Made by a program: the position numbers and the translations under genes
Part shown: piece after piece, positions 12,301 through 23,640 of the stretch
How positions within the stretch are numbered: position 1 is the first letter of the stretch
Layout: every line of letters begins with the position of its first letter
Notes under the pieces: model-generated
What the model saw: the letters and a program-made list of their open reading frames with translations, nothing else
Databases searched by the model: none
What the model was told of the DNA's origin: nothing
Source: Trissonchulus latispiculum
Taxonomy: Eukaryota > Nematoda > Enoplea > Enoplida > Ironidae
DNA: 64,000 bases
NCBI GenBank assembly: GCA_030248195.1
Contig: JASAND010006202.1
Location: 156,819 to 220,818 of the forward strand
Reading direction: 5' to 3'

Positions 12301-13730
12301 TTACAACCTTTTTTATCACAGGACTTAAATGCTCTGTCTGTATTTGGCTGTCAGAATTAGAGTTATCCAAAGCCTAACAAAAAAGGTAAGGACTTAGGCC
12401 TATTTTCCGACTGAGTGGAAAATGCTATTCTCTTTTTGGGCCCTCCTAATTACCCCCAACTTGACTGGCTCAAATTAAATAAAAGCGGACGAGGGAATAG
12501 GGATAATTCTGAGAGGGTACAAAACCAAAGGATTTGATTCCCCTAAGGATGATTTCGGTTCCTGGAGAAACTCTAGGCTAGGGAGTTATTTAGGTCTCTG
12601 TCAGTCAAAGAACCGTCGCCTAAAAATCCAAACCATACGTACATAGGTTCGTATCTAAGTCTAGAGTGAGTGCTTGGAGCAAAAATGTGGACCCTTAGAC
12701 TCTGTGACACAATTATCTAGGTACGCAGAATGGGCTAAAAAAGGGAATCTTTTCGTGCTAAGAGAAAGAGAGAGAGAGAGAGAGATCTTGGAACTTGTTC
12801 CAGGAGATCCCTGATAATGAGTTCATACAACAATCCTTAGCATTAAGAAAAGGAGGGAGGGGAGAGGGGGTAAAAGAGGGGTTAAAATAAAGTGAAAGCT
12901 AAGTGTATGTTAAGTATGAATGTACTTGTGTGTCTGCCGGCATAGATCTGTGAATTATTGATCGTCGTTAGAAAACGGATTGAAAGTTTTCCTAATTTAA
13001 TTTTACCCCGGGTTCGGCGCCGAACCGAGACTTGAGAAGCAGGGAAAGGGAGAAAGAGAGAAAGAGTGAAGCTTTAGGAGTTGAAGTCGGGAAGCCAGTT
13101 CAAATTACTTTATTCTTTGGAACTGTTCCCTCTAAATGAGAGAGAGCAGCTTTGCTGCATTCCTTGAGAAGGTTTTGTTTGGAAGGGGCTAAAGTTAGGA
13201 CAAAGAGCCATCCCAAACGTCATAACTCAGATTTTCTTAACAAACCGCCGCACACCCCCGGCTGCTCAGTTCCTATTCAAAAGTTTCCGGTTTAGCCTAA
13301 ATGATTAGAAATGGCTGAAAGCTAAAAGGCCTGATTTCAGCCAAAGAGAGAGCGACCCAACCGAAAACCCAAGGCGAGGGCGTAACACTCTTCCTTTGAG
13401 TTTCCATTTGTGGTGTAGTCGTTTCTAAAGCTTGAATGAAAGCCAATTAGGCGTCGTCGTTTTCTCTGCTTACATAGTATATACTTCAGCGAACCATATC
13501 ACAACTGGAAAATAATTTGTGAATGAAAAATGCGTCAAAGGAACACTGAATGCGGAAGGAAACAGCAATTCACTGCTGGATTTGACAAAAAAGGAACGAG
13601 AACGCTGGTAATTGAAATTTTGTTTCAAACTTAGCTCATCACAGCACAGATTTTCCACGTCAGTGTGTAGTTCACAAATGCTGGGCAATTTTCTCCAAAG
13701 GTTGAAAAATTACTTATGTTGGCCAGATAA
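9399..13730. other. Gene-free AT-rich stretch
   Basis: No coding exon is recognised upstream of the innexin here. Contents are a TATTATGTTATAT simple repeat (about 10965-11040), a GA run at 12769-12786, and an exact 16-base palindrome GGTTCGGCGCCGAACC at 13011-13026. A block at 11262-11320 shares CCAGACCGACAAA and flanking words with 17335-17400 and may be a dispersed repeat. Confidence 0.4.
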
Positions 13731-14127
13731 TAGTATGGCATGCGTACCCCACGGTAAGGCTGTAGTACAGGTTTTTGGCATCACGTATAACACGCGTACC
13801 CCATGTTTATATTATTATTATTTTGCGTCAAGAAAATGAGGTAAACGCGGGCAGTTTTCATTGTTTCTCTATTATTTTGCGTCATTTACATTGTTTTTCG
13901 CCAACACTTTAAGTAAGGATATCGTAAGGGCATGGAAAATTAGGGAAGTCGTCATATATCATTAAATTGAGTTTCTGAAACTTTAGGATTACGCTTAATT
14001 AGGACATAGCTCTGTGGATTGAAGGAGTGACATCGTATTTGGGGCACGCGTTTTCTACTTGATGGGTATACATTGTAGTCACTCACAGAGAGGATCCAAT
14101 GTTAGGGGTACGCGTGCCGCCATACTA
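13731..14127. mobile_element. Possible small TIR element with TA target
   Basis: The left end TAGTATGGCATGCGTACCCC has an inverted, slightly gapped counterpart at 14103-14127 (GGGGTACGCGTGCC, three extra bases, then CATACTA). Both ends are flanked by TA. There is no coding capacity. The family is not determined; a Tc1/mariner-type MITE is one reading of the TA boundaries. Confidence 0.45.
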
Positions 14128-15377
14128 CATATTACCGTTGGCCAAGACTTAATTTGTATCTTCAACATTCCAACAGTCCTTGCATAGAACAACTACCTAA
14201 GTAAACAAAACGTTGATGCAACTAGCAACAAAAAGCAGCACAAAACAAAAGTAAAAAATTTCTCACTAGCTTTACGTTCTGTGATAATAAAATTCAAATA
14301 GCTCATTATTTACACACTTATTAAAAATGCTGTTGTGTGCGTTGTTGGACCCTCCAGACTCCGAGTTAGTAGGATAAGCTTTTTACCAAACTAGTCACTG
14401 TTTAACCAGCAGAAGGGATACCCAATCAGTACCAACAATTCATTTTACACATCATGTGAAAGTGACACATTAAGGAAACAGCTCAACAGTTTGTCTCAGA
14501 GCCTCAGAGTGTTACGTTTTCTGTCCTTAACCTTTCGTCTCTCCCCTTATTTCCAGTGACCAAAGACTTTGCATTCAACACCGTTGATGATCTCTAAGCT
14601 CTCCGGAAGAACCCAGTTCAGTTTTTACAAAAATTGATCAAGATTTAAATCCACAAAACAAGACATGTAGCTTTTGAATTTTTAACCTTGTTTCAGCTGA
14701 TGCTTAGATGAACTTAACAGCATGAAAAAGTCAATTTAAGATTACCACAAACTCTCTAAGTCTGGACTAATCCCTAGTTTTGTCATATGGGGGAACCTAT
14801 AGAGAGGCTAGATTTTAAGTTGGGGCTCTGGTATGTAGGGTCAACTTTAGGAAATTTGGGAACTGCTAACTCTAAACGGACTTTTTCCAAATCCATCAGT
14901 TTTGACACAACCATTATAGGCAGAATCTAAGTTCCCCGTTCCCCCCTTTAGTGGAAAATGTGGCGGATACACGAGAGAATATTTAGAACAAGACGTCCGT
15001 ACAGATCCAAGAAGTATTAAACAGTTACGTGTAACTGTCCAAAGTCATTTGATTCATGCTTCCCCTTAACAGGCAACTCTATAGCGCTTAGGGAATTTTG
15101 TTAATCTAGGAAAATTAATGAAAATTTAAAATAACAGACAGGTTTCTATTAGATTTTGACAGATATTTCTACGTCAAACTAAACCGAAACTGTCACTTAA
15201 GCTTTGTGCCACACCAAGCTAGCTTTAACACTATGATGGATTGCTTCGGCTAAAAATGGACGGGCACCTCAAAAACAGACATTTTTACTTTTTTCTTCGT
15301 CTTCAAATGGAAAACACAAAATTGGCTGCAATTTCATTAAAACCAAAAACATTTCACGTATTTTATTCTACAAATAA
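14128..15377. other. No gene seen
   Basis: AT-rich intergenic sequence without recognisable exons or clear repeats, ending just before the copia fragment. Confidence 0.35.
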
Positions 15378-15834
15378 ACAATGCAAAAAGTTAGGTAGGT
15401 TTATCGCTACAATTGAAAACAGATTGTGGGGAACAACAATTTACGAAGACAACAAAAGTTGCTGCATCGCCCTGATCAAAAATCCAGTGTTTCACGCCAG
15501 GACGAAGCACATAGAAATTAAGCGTCACTTCATTCGTGAAAAGGTCATCAGCAAAGAATCGGTAGTTGAACATTGCTCTACTGCAGAACACGAAGCTGAT
15601 ATTCTCACAAAATCTACAAAATCTACAATATAAAGAGAAATTTGAAAAAAATCGCTCTATAATGATCATGATAAGTTTAGTCTAGATCTGTTCAAGTGTT
15701 GTTGTGAGTACAAGTCTTTGATATAAGCTGATAAGTTTAGATCAGCAGAAACGTAGTATTCTCTAATTCTGTATTGCTCTTGCCCAACACAATGCAAAAG
15801 ATTAGGTAGGTTTACCACTACAATTGGAAACAGA
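15378..15834. repeat. 46-base direct repeats flanking the copia fragment
   Basis: The sequence GTTAGGTAGGTTTATCGCTA and its flanks at 15378-15423 recur with about four changes at 15788-15834 in the same orientation. They could be a long target duplication, short terminal repeats, or the edges of a segmental duplication. Confidence 0.55.
15425..15633 (+). pseudogene. Ty1/copia pol fragment (RNase H C-terminus)
   Basis: The frame TTIYEDNKSCCIALIKNP, then FHARTKHIEIKRHFIREKV, then EHEADILTK matches the end of copia-type RNase H domains. The catalytic EDN and the HARTKHI and HFIREKV blocks are kept. Everything 5' of this (gag, protease, integrase, RT) is missing and the frame ends soon after ADILTK. 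A 46-base sequence at 15378-15423 recurs in direct orientation at 15788-15834, bracketing the fragment. It is a dead remnant. Confidence 0.8.
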
Positions 15835-16461
15835 AATTTCCACAACTAATGTGCTCAATCTAAGGATAGTATCAAGCCAACGGTACCAGGAACAAGCCAT
15901 AAGCAAAACATTTTTCTAAATAATGTGACCTTTTCATGTAAAAGTCTATTTTTTAAATTACAAGTCTAACAGAGACACGCGCTGTGTAGTTAGTCTAATT
16001 TAGCTGATCAGGATTAACGAACAGCATGCTGCAGCCTCGAGTGATAATGCGAAATGCCCCCGGGGATTTAGATTTTGACGTTATCAGTGAGGTATATTGG
16101 AACTTAGAGCCCGTAGGCCTAAACCGCAGCTAACCTGGAGAAAAATGCTTCTCAAAAGCCCAGATTTGGCTAATGACTAGAATCAGGTTCCCTGAACAAA
16201 TTAAAACAAGATTAGACACAAGACTAAATTGAAAGACACGGTAAATCTGGAAGTATGATAAATTTAGGGTTTGCAATAAATGTCTCTCTCTCTCTAAGAT
16301 TCTCCTAGGGCGTTTTCGCGCAACTAGTTAAACGAGTTAAAAAATAGTTAAATTTAACTTAGTCCTTTTCACGCACACGGTCAAAGGAGTTCAACAATTC
16401 ATCCTAACTTCCCCTGCAAGGTTAAACGAGTTTTTAAAATATTAACTCCACTCTTTTATGT
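15835..16461. other. No gene seen
   Basis: AT-rich sequence between the copia remnant and the SINE; nothing recognised. Confidence 0.35.
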
Positions 16462-16703
16462 GTCGGGATGGCCGAGTGGTCTAAGGCGCTGGTCAGAACT
16501 TCCGATCTTACGGTCGGTGGTTCGATCCCCGGCAGCCACAAAGCTTTCTCGACTCTAGCCAACCCAGCTATCCATCCTTAACTGGTCGGTAAATGGGTAC
16601 CACTACGGTGGGAAGGTAGCAGGAGTCTGTGAGGCCAGCCCCCCTTCCAAGGATGCAGTCATCATTTGAGGTGACACTCCTGGCTCTACGGCTGAGAATC
16701 CTG
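16462..16703 (+). repeat. tRNA-derived SINE, 5' half (interrupted copy)
   Basis: The head resembles a class II (Leu/Ser-type) tRNA: A box GGCCGAGTGGTCTAAGGCGC and B box GGTTCGATCC. The T stem and acceptor stem do not pair, so it is not a working tRNA gene. The body (CCCAGCTATCCATC, GGATGCAGTCAT, GGCTCTACGGCTGAGAAT) matches, in order, the reverse strand of 23304-23640. At 16696-16703 it is broken by the element 16704-18269 and resumes at 18270. Confidence 0.8.
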
Positions 16704-18269
16704 GGGTGTGGGTAAAAGCCAGCCCAGCCCCCAGCCCCAGCCTCCAGCCCCGGTGGGTAAAACCCGGCCTCCAGCCTCCAGCCCCTTGGGTAAAGTCCAG
16801 CCCCGACTGCCAGCCCCACTGGGTAAAACCCGGCCCAGCCCCAAGGGTAAAAAACCCAGCCCCTTTTTCCAGCCCCCGCTTTCCTGACCACGTTTTCCAG
16901 CCCCTGTTTTCCAGCCCCCGTTTTTCTGACCACGTTTTCCAGCCCCTGTTTTCCAGCCCCCGTTTTTCTGACCACGTTTTCTAGCCCCTGTTTTCCAGCC
17001 CCCGTTTTCCTGACCACGTTTTGCAGCTGCAGCATATGTCCAGGTCCATGTATTAATTCCATTAACCTGGGCCAGTTCCTGAGAGCAAGCACAGAAAAGT
17101 GGGGTCCTTATTTCCCCGGTTAGCCAGAATGTAAGCTAAAATCTGAAATATTTAACACTCTTGACGGCTATTATCTGCAGTCCGACGGACTAAACTGTCA
17201 CAGGCTGGCTGTCCGACCAGTGAAGGCAATTTGAAGAAAGGCAATTATAGTTGAATTTCAGTAGTTTTTAAGAGGATTGAAAAACAGCCAGTTTAAATTT
17301 TAATAGCCATAGGATAACGTGGGGGGAATGAGAACGTGCAGGCTCCCCCCAGACCGACAAACTACGGGTAGATCTCCCTAGCGAGAACGAAAAAAGTAGA
17401 AGCTCTCGTCCAGAAGGGCAAAAAGAGTTACCTATGTTTAAATAGTTGTACCTTTAATGCCGGGTTAGAGTTAGGCTAGGCCTCAGTGCATTCGACAAAT
17501 GAGATTCAATTTTATCTGATTTACTCTTTTGACTCCCTGGATGAAACTTTATTTCGTTAAATTCAAGGTTGTGATTCTTTAATGCGGATTAATCTAAATC
17601 TATTCCGTTTAATCTTAAAAGAAATAGGCATATGTTAAAATGCAACTATCAAAAATAAACAATTGCTCAAGCTTATTTAACTTCACAAAGTCTAATTACA
17701 TTTTGCACATAGCTCTATGAAAATGTGTGCATCTAGCAAGCTTCGAACAAATGCAAACAAGACAAAAGCACTTCTGTGCTAGTGTGACTCACCGACCCTG
17801 CGAAGTGAAACCGGCCCAGGCCCACTGTAGACCGGCCGGCCAGTCGAACTAACTGCTTCACCGGCAGGATTGCCAGCTTGCGACGACAGTTTCGCCGAAT
17901 TGGAGCCTTAAAATCTTCAAAAGTATCAAATATTTCATATTTTAACTTGTATTTTGGCTAACCAGAAAATTAAGGTGCCGGGCGCCGGGCGGCCGGGACC
18001 CTAGTATTAACTGCTTGCTGTTAGAAACTGGTTCACATGAATGGAATTTATATGAACCGTTTCATGCTGCTGGCTGGGAAAAACCTAATATCCCAGGGGC
18101 TGGAAAACGGGGGCTGGGTTTTACCCTTGGGGCTGGAAAATGAGGGCTGGGTTTTACCCTTGGGGCTGGGCTGGATTTTACCTAGTAGGGCTGGAGGCTG
18201 GAGGGCTGGATTTTACCCATCGGGGCTGGAGGCTGGGGCTGGGGGCTGGGCTGGGTTTTACCTGCACCC
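16704..18269. mobile_element. hAT-like element with GGGCTGG/CCAGCCC word arrays, inserted in a SINE
   Basis: The left end GGGTGTGGGTAAAAGCCAGC and the right end GGGCTGGGTTTTACC...CACCC are inverted relatives. They are flanked by GAATCCTG (16696-16703) and GAATCCGG (18270-18277), an 8-base duplication with one mismatch. Inside each end lie arrays of CCAGCCCC (left, with GTTTTCC and TGACCACG words) or GGGGCTGG (right). The centre (17100-18030) has no transposase. Long open frames across the arrays are repeat artefacts. Confidence 0.7.
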
Positions 18270-18347
18270 GAATCCGGGGATGAGCACCGGCACCCCATGT
18301 CCTGTGGCAGGACGGAGATATCTCCTGGAGTAAACCTTTACCTTACC
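18270..18347 (+). repeat. tRNA-derived SINE, 3' tail (resumes after insertion)
   Basis: The words GGATGAGCACCGGCACCCCAT, GGCAGGACGGAGATATCTCC and a terminal (TTACC)n run match the tail of the intact SINE at 23304-23640 in order. This shows that it is the 3' part of the copy starting at 16462. Confidence 0.8.
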
Positions 18348-19091
18348 GTTTACCTTTTTTTTAAGTCGCGCGCGAAAAGCCCCCATGCGAAAAGCAGGGG
18401 TCAAAGCGGTGGAGTGATTGAATGTGATCATTGTTTTAATTGCAAAACTAGAGCTAACTGTAAAACGACAGAAATTTCACAAATTCTACAATTCTACAAG
18501 TTATCGTTCAAAATATTTAAGAAAATAATGTTATGCCAGGACTCAGATGTTCCTTCTTACGGTTTCTATCAAAGGCTGATTAGAGCACAAAAATCATAAT
18601 GAATTTAATTGAAAATTTAAAATTTTCATTCTATGTGATCAGACTTCAACTCTTATGAACTACATAGAGGAGTGGGGAAAGTCGGAGAATGGAATGCTAG
18701 GACAATGATCTACGAATTACACAGTCTAATGCATAAAGTCTTAGTTTTAACTTTGACTAATGGATGAAATAAATGAATTAATATTTAATAGGAGTCCTGA
18801 GGACATGGTTTCAATCTTTTTCTCCAGCATTCCTCCGTACATTAAAAATTTCCCTGTGACTTTCCAACTAAGTAGAAATGATTGCTGAAAGAACTTTGCT
18901 GGAAGTAATTTGAAGGAACAAACCGAAAGGCTGGAAAGTCTGATCTAACCTGTGCAACAGCACCTGCGTTGTGCTGTACCTAACCCAAATCTCAGCATAC
19001 ACGCACATGATAAAAGGAAAGGAAAAGGAATTCCCAGCACCTTTGTTAATTTGAAAGAAAGTTACAATTAATGAAAGTTGCCGAAAACATG
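18348..19091. other. No gene seen
   Basis: AT-rich intergenic sequence; nothing recognised. Confidence 0.3.
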
Positions 19092-19149
19092 GGCTCCTGG
19101 TGAGATTTGAACTCCTGGGGCGATACTCTGCCAACTGAGCTACAGAAAT
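19092..19149 (-). pseudogene. tRNA-like remnant lacking an anticodon arm
   Basis: On the - strand the sequence shows an A box (TAGCTCAGTTGGCAGAGT) and a B-box-like GAGTTCAAATCTC, but only about eight bases stand between them, too few for an anticodon stem and loop. It is either a degraded tRNA pseudogene or the head of a different SINE family from the Leu/Ser-like one. Confidence 0.5.
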
Positions 19150-19955
19150 TCAGTGAGCTTAAGCCGGAATTCGAATCCAAAGTGTGCACCTTTCAAAGCA
19201 CAAGTGAATGGATACTATAATAATATAATGAAAAATTTTTTGGCAGAACAGTGAATAATAAAGACAAAAAAATAAAAAACAAACATGAAATAACAAATAA
19301 AAATAAAAATAATATAATAATATTTAATAATACTAATAACATAATAATAATAATATTTTCGTAATAAAAATACAAACCACTACATTTTCCATCGGGCATA
19401 AATCAAACTTTTTGAGTCATAAATAAATGGAACCAAACTTTTCTGCTGAAACGGAGTTTCGAAGCTAAGTTGACTGGAAAGAAACAAAGTCTCAAGGATG
19501 CTATATGTTGGGATAAAATGGATTTAAAAACTAATTAGGCTGGTGTTCAAAGCTGAGCATCCAACTCTTTACGTCATTTGACAGCCTGTAATTTGTCTAA
19601 GTTATAGTCTCTGAGTTTTAAATAGAGTATAACATCAATCACAGACAGAAGCTTGTCACACTCTTATATTAGGTACTCTTTATACTCTTCTAGTGGTGCT
19701 ATGGACCATTTACCCTCATATTGTAATATTGTAGAAAGCAGGAACCACAATCGCCCAATTGGATAAACGAAACGCTGTTTTAGGTTTTCCATTCACTTGT
19801 GCGTTAAAAGTTGCACACGCATACATTGGATTTAAATTACGATCTTTGCTCTTTTCTGTCGCTCAATTCGTAAAGTTGGTACAGTCCCTGCTTGTAAGCC
19901 AATACAACACAGGTTCGTGCTTCGACAAGAGGCCGGGTTTGCGGGGATTATCAAG
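19150..19955. other. No gene seen; one weak tRNA-like motif
   Basis: Bases 19210-19370 are strongly A/T with AATAAT runs. Near 19870-19930 a GTAAAGTTGGTACAG word followed by GGTTCGTGC looks like degraded A and B boxes, possibly another SINE head. No coding exon is visible. Confidence 0.35.
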
Positions 19956-19960
19956 GATGC

Positions 19961-20830
19961 TGTTAGAGATACAATATATGGACACAAACAGTGATGATTC
20001 CATTTACTAGCAGCATCGCGACAAGTTACTAACTAACTACGGGTTCGTTAAGTATAGTATAGGATCTCAGTTTTGCACTATTAGCTACTTTTCTAATACT
20101 CCCACTTAGCTAGTAGAGCAAAACGGATGAAGTCACAAAGTAGCTAAGCCTTAAGAAATTAAAATTATCGTGCATGCTGTCCCAACGCCTTCACAAGCCG
20201 GCTCCCGCTGAAACAACAAACTGTTCGTTGCTTGACTTGCTTCCTGCACATTTGCTGCCACTCACTGTTGTAGATAGTTTAATAGAAACTTTAATCTATC
20301 TCTGGTCCACGTCTTTCTTGCCATTTGACCCAAGTGCAACAGCCTCACATGTAGTTACTTCTGCACATCCAGGAAATCTTGAAAGTTCCTCTCATATAAG
20401 TGAAATTGAAATTGCATAGCAATGTCCAACGGCATGGGAACCTGCATCCTCAGGTTCTACCCCAATACCGTACATACATTCGTAAAACCTGTTTCCAAAA
20501 GCCCATCAAACGAGTCCATCTCGCACTGGACCAATTTCAGTCCACTCTTCACCACCAAAGTGGCCAGCCATATGTAGCTGTTTCTCAGGCATCCAGGAAA
20601 CTCTGTCGCTGTAGGCGACCAACATATGAATGAATGTCATTTCAAAGAGCAAAGCTATGCAGCCGCAGAATGCGTGGGCTGGGCCCATAATCTGTTAGAG
20701 ATACAATATATGGACACAAACAGTGATGATTCCATTTACTAGCAGCATCGCGACAAGTTACTAACTAACTACGGGTTCGTTAAGTATAGTATAGGATCTC
20801 AGTTTTGCACTATTAGCTACTTTTCTAATA
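19961..20830. mobile_element. Terminal-repeat retrotransposon in miniature (TRIM-like)
   Basis: Two direct repeats of 138 bases (19961-20098 and 20693-20830) read identical base for base. Each starts TGTTAG and ends CTAATA, close to the TG...CA inverted ends of LTRs. GATGC flanks the whole unit on both sides (19956-19960 and 20831-20835), a 5-base target duplication typical of LTR retrotransposons. The 594-base interior encodes no recognisable retroviral-type protein; the open frames there resemble nothing I know. Identical LTRs suggest a recent insertion. I could not identify a convincing primer-binding site or polypurine tract. Confidence 0.75.
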
Positions 20831-20835
20831 GATGC

Positions 20836-23303
20836 CCTATCTAAAAATCCAAACTGATAGACAGCCGATGCTTTACAGGACAAGTTTTTTAAACTTTTCG
20901 GAGTCACCTTTACAGTTTCTCATCTAAACCAATCAGTTAAGCCCCAAGAACGGTTGAAATCAGTGCAATAAACTAGTATCAACGTCCGTCAAGGTAGCAG
21001 AGTATTGGGTGGCCAATTCAGCAGTTTAATCCTTGCCCTCTGGACACATGCAATAATCCTTTCAATATACTGATTTCGCTCTGGGTTAATCACAAATTTG
21101 AGGTGACTAACAAATTGTTACTGCATAAACATTTCATATAAGTAGTTACTGCTGATAGATGTACTAGTAGCAAGCATTGTTCAATTAAAGGTTAGGTACC
21201 TACCTAAGAGTATTGATAAATACACAGAATGATATTATGCACCAAATGTGTGTTTTAAGTTATTGTGCAGAAAGTTATTTTCATATAATTTGCAAAATTA
21301 GACCTCATCACTCATAAAACCTTTCCATTCTTCTCAGTTCACCGAACATACACTAATTAAGTTATTGTTTTTAAGTAATTTAACAAAGGGCTTTGATCTC
21401 TGGGTGAGCTCTAGTTTGCGTGAAAGTTCAACTATGCTCCCCACAACATTTAAGCAACTAGGATGAAGTTTTAATAAGCTAAAACGTTTTAAACACAACT
21501 TTCCACATTCTGTGCGGAGCGGATGACACAAAAAGCTTACAAAACGTGCACACGCTGGGGTCGATCTTTGTGCCATCACACAAACGGTGACCATCAATCA
21601 AATATATATCATTCTTTTATTACTATTCTTTAAAACGGTGCTCCAGACAACAGCGGACATTTCTTAACTTTTCTATTTGAGACTTGGCCTCCCCTCCGAC
21701 CTTTTCTGCAGCCCCTGTTTTTCACCATTTGCCTTTCCAAGTGGGCATTTTTATAGATTTCAGCCATCCTAGTCTCTATAGGTATGCGGGGGGCAACTTG
21801 TGTTGGAGAGAACAACACTTGTTGCCCTGGGCGAGACTGCAATAACCATACGCCGGCTTGGCTTGGGGACTACGTTTTCTATCTGTAGTCTTCTTCTCTC
21901 CGTCTCTTGTCCGTTTTGCGGTCTGCGGAGAGAAACACCTGACAGGCCTCACGCAGTGCCTAAACGGTGTCGAGCCCTCACCAAAAAAACGGTGACCAAA
22001 TTATAAGTTTACTAATTAGATAGTGGTGCTAGTATTAATTATTTCTTGCGGTAGTATTTTCTTAATACCAATTTTGAATATACCTATCTGATTCGTTCCA
22101 TAATGTATTTATTGCATGATCTGAAGATACTTTTTTAACATCTCATCACAATTGAAAATTAAAACACAAAATTTCGTAAGTTTGTCTGTTAGTAAGTTCT
22201 AAGTTTCGTGTTACGTAAAATTATCCGTTAATGGTGTTCGTATTTGCTAATAAATTGACCGTTTCAAATTTTCAAACGCATAATTTTAGCATTAATTCCG
22301 AACACGGTGTAAACTTGTATTCAACCATCCAGCATTCTAGCATTCTTTTTTATCATAACATTTAGCACCATTACTTCTAAATTTATGAATGAAAACGGCA
22401 AAACCTGAGTCTAGGAGGGAAGCGGGTAGACGAGTTTCCCAATTCTGATACAGAAAAGGGCCACCGGAAAATTGATGACACTGAGGAAAATTGAGAAATA
22501 AAGGGGAGGACGGAACCATTTTAATATTAAAAAGAATTTTGCGTCTCGGAAAAATGGTGAAAAAATTGCTCCTTAAGGGAGATTTTTAGAGGGGAATGCT
22601 TTATGGGCTTAAAAATGGCTTTTCACACAGGCACATGGAACCCTGAAGCCGGCCTAAAACCGAACTACTTTTCCCTGAGATTAAAATGATGTTGGCTTAT
22701 AACTCTTTCACTTGAAAGTTACCAGGAAAATTCCCTTTCGGCTTTCAACCAAAATAGGAATCGCTTATCAAGGCAAAGCCTCCACTTTTGTTATTATGTT
22801 CTATTCTGTAGAGAACAAGATCAACGTTAAGCCTATCATGCTGTGAACATTAACAAACATCTAATCAGCAACCATGGCGTTTTTCTGCTGAAGCTGTTTT
22901 CGCCCCAAAAATCCCCTCATTTCAAGCATGCTTGAAAAAATTACAGAAATCGCCAATATCTAACTTTCCGAGCTCAAGAAGTATCAAGAGTACATAGTAG
23001 ATAAGAGTATGAGTTTTCTGACGACATTAAGCCTGTCCGCCATGCTACGTGTTAGCACAACTTTAAGGACCTCTTCATGGGCCTCCACGTTCCTTTAATC
23101 TTTAATAACGGCAAAAGTAAATTAGCCAAAGGTAGTCAGCCTGAGTATACTAAAGCTTTGGGAAGGAACTCCCCCAGTTGTTGTGCTTACCTAACCTTCC
23201 ACCAACGAGATGGAAAAGAATTCCTAATAAACAATTCCTTCCTTCCTTTCTTCCTTTTACCTGTGGCTTAGAAACACTTTTAAGACACGCTACGTCAAAA
23301 TTA
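20836..23303. other. No gene seen; contains a hairpin-headed repeat
   Basis: Apart from the hairpin-headed sequence at about 21780-21990 (listed separately) this is AT-rich with no recognised exon. Small open frames match nothing I know. Confidence 0.35.
21780..21990 (+). repeat. Hairpin-headed dispersed repeat, copy 1
   Basis: GGGCAACTTGTGTTG at about 21791 pairs with CAACACTTGTTGCCC ending near 21827 across a short loop (13 of 15 positions). It is followed by GGCTTGGCTTGGGGA, CTCTTGTCCG and GCGGTCTGCGGAG. The same order of hairpin and words appears at about 35730-35910. It is not a known RNA family that I recognise. Confidence 0.45.
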
Positions 23304-23640
23304 GGTAAGGTAAGGTAAAGTTTACCACCGAAGATATCTCCGTCCTGCCAAAGGAAATGGAGTGCCGGTGCTCATCGCCAAATTCTCAGCCGTAGAGCCA
23401 AGTAATGACTGCATCCGTGAAAGCGAGGACGGCCCTTCTTCACAGACTCTTGTTATACCCTGCCACCGTGGTGGTAGGTAGCCGATGGATAGCTGGGTTA
23501 GTTAGAGCCCACGATGAACCGACATGCGCTTAGCCCCTTGCTCAAGGAGATTTGTGAAACCCTTGTGGCACGGGGATTCGAACCCCGGACTGTTGGATCC
23601 TCATTCCAACGCCTTAACCACTCGACCGACAGGGCACAGG
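23304..23640 (-). repeat. tRNA-derived SINE, full-length copy
   Basis: Read on the - strand it opens with a class II tRNA-like head (A box GGTCGAGTGGTTAAGGCG; a perfect T arm CGGGG-TTCGAAT-CCCCG), continues through CCCAGCTATCCATC and GGCTCTACGGCTGAGAATTT, and ends with GGCAGGACGGAGATATCTTC and a (TTACC)n tail. The acceptor stem does not pair, so it is a SINE rather than a gene. It gives the uninterrupted reference for the copy split at 16703/18270. Confidence 0.82.

Noticed and set aside
16462..16541. Possible functional tRNA-Leu/Ser gene
   Set aside because: A and B boxes are present but T and acceptor stems do not pair, and the following body matches a repeated SINE.
16568..17092. Open frame of 174 codons with a repeated ENVVRKTGAGKQGL unit
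   Set aside because: It is the reverse strand of the GTTTTCCAGCCCC array inside the transposon.
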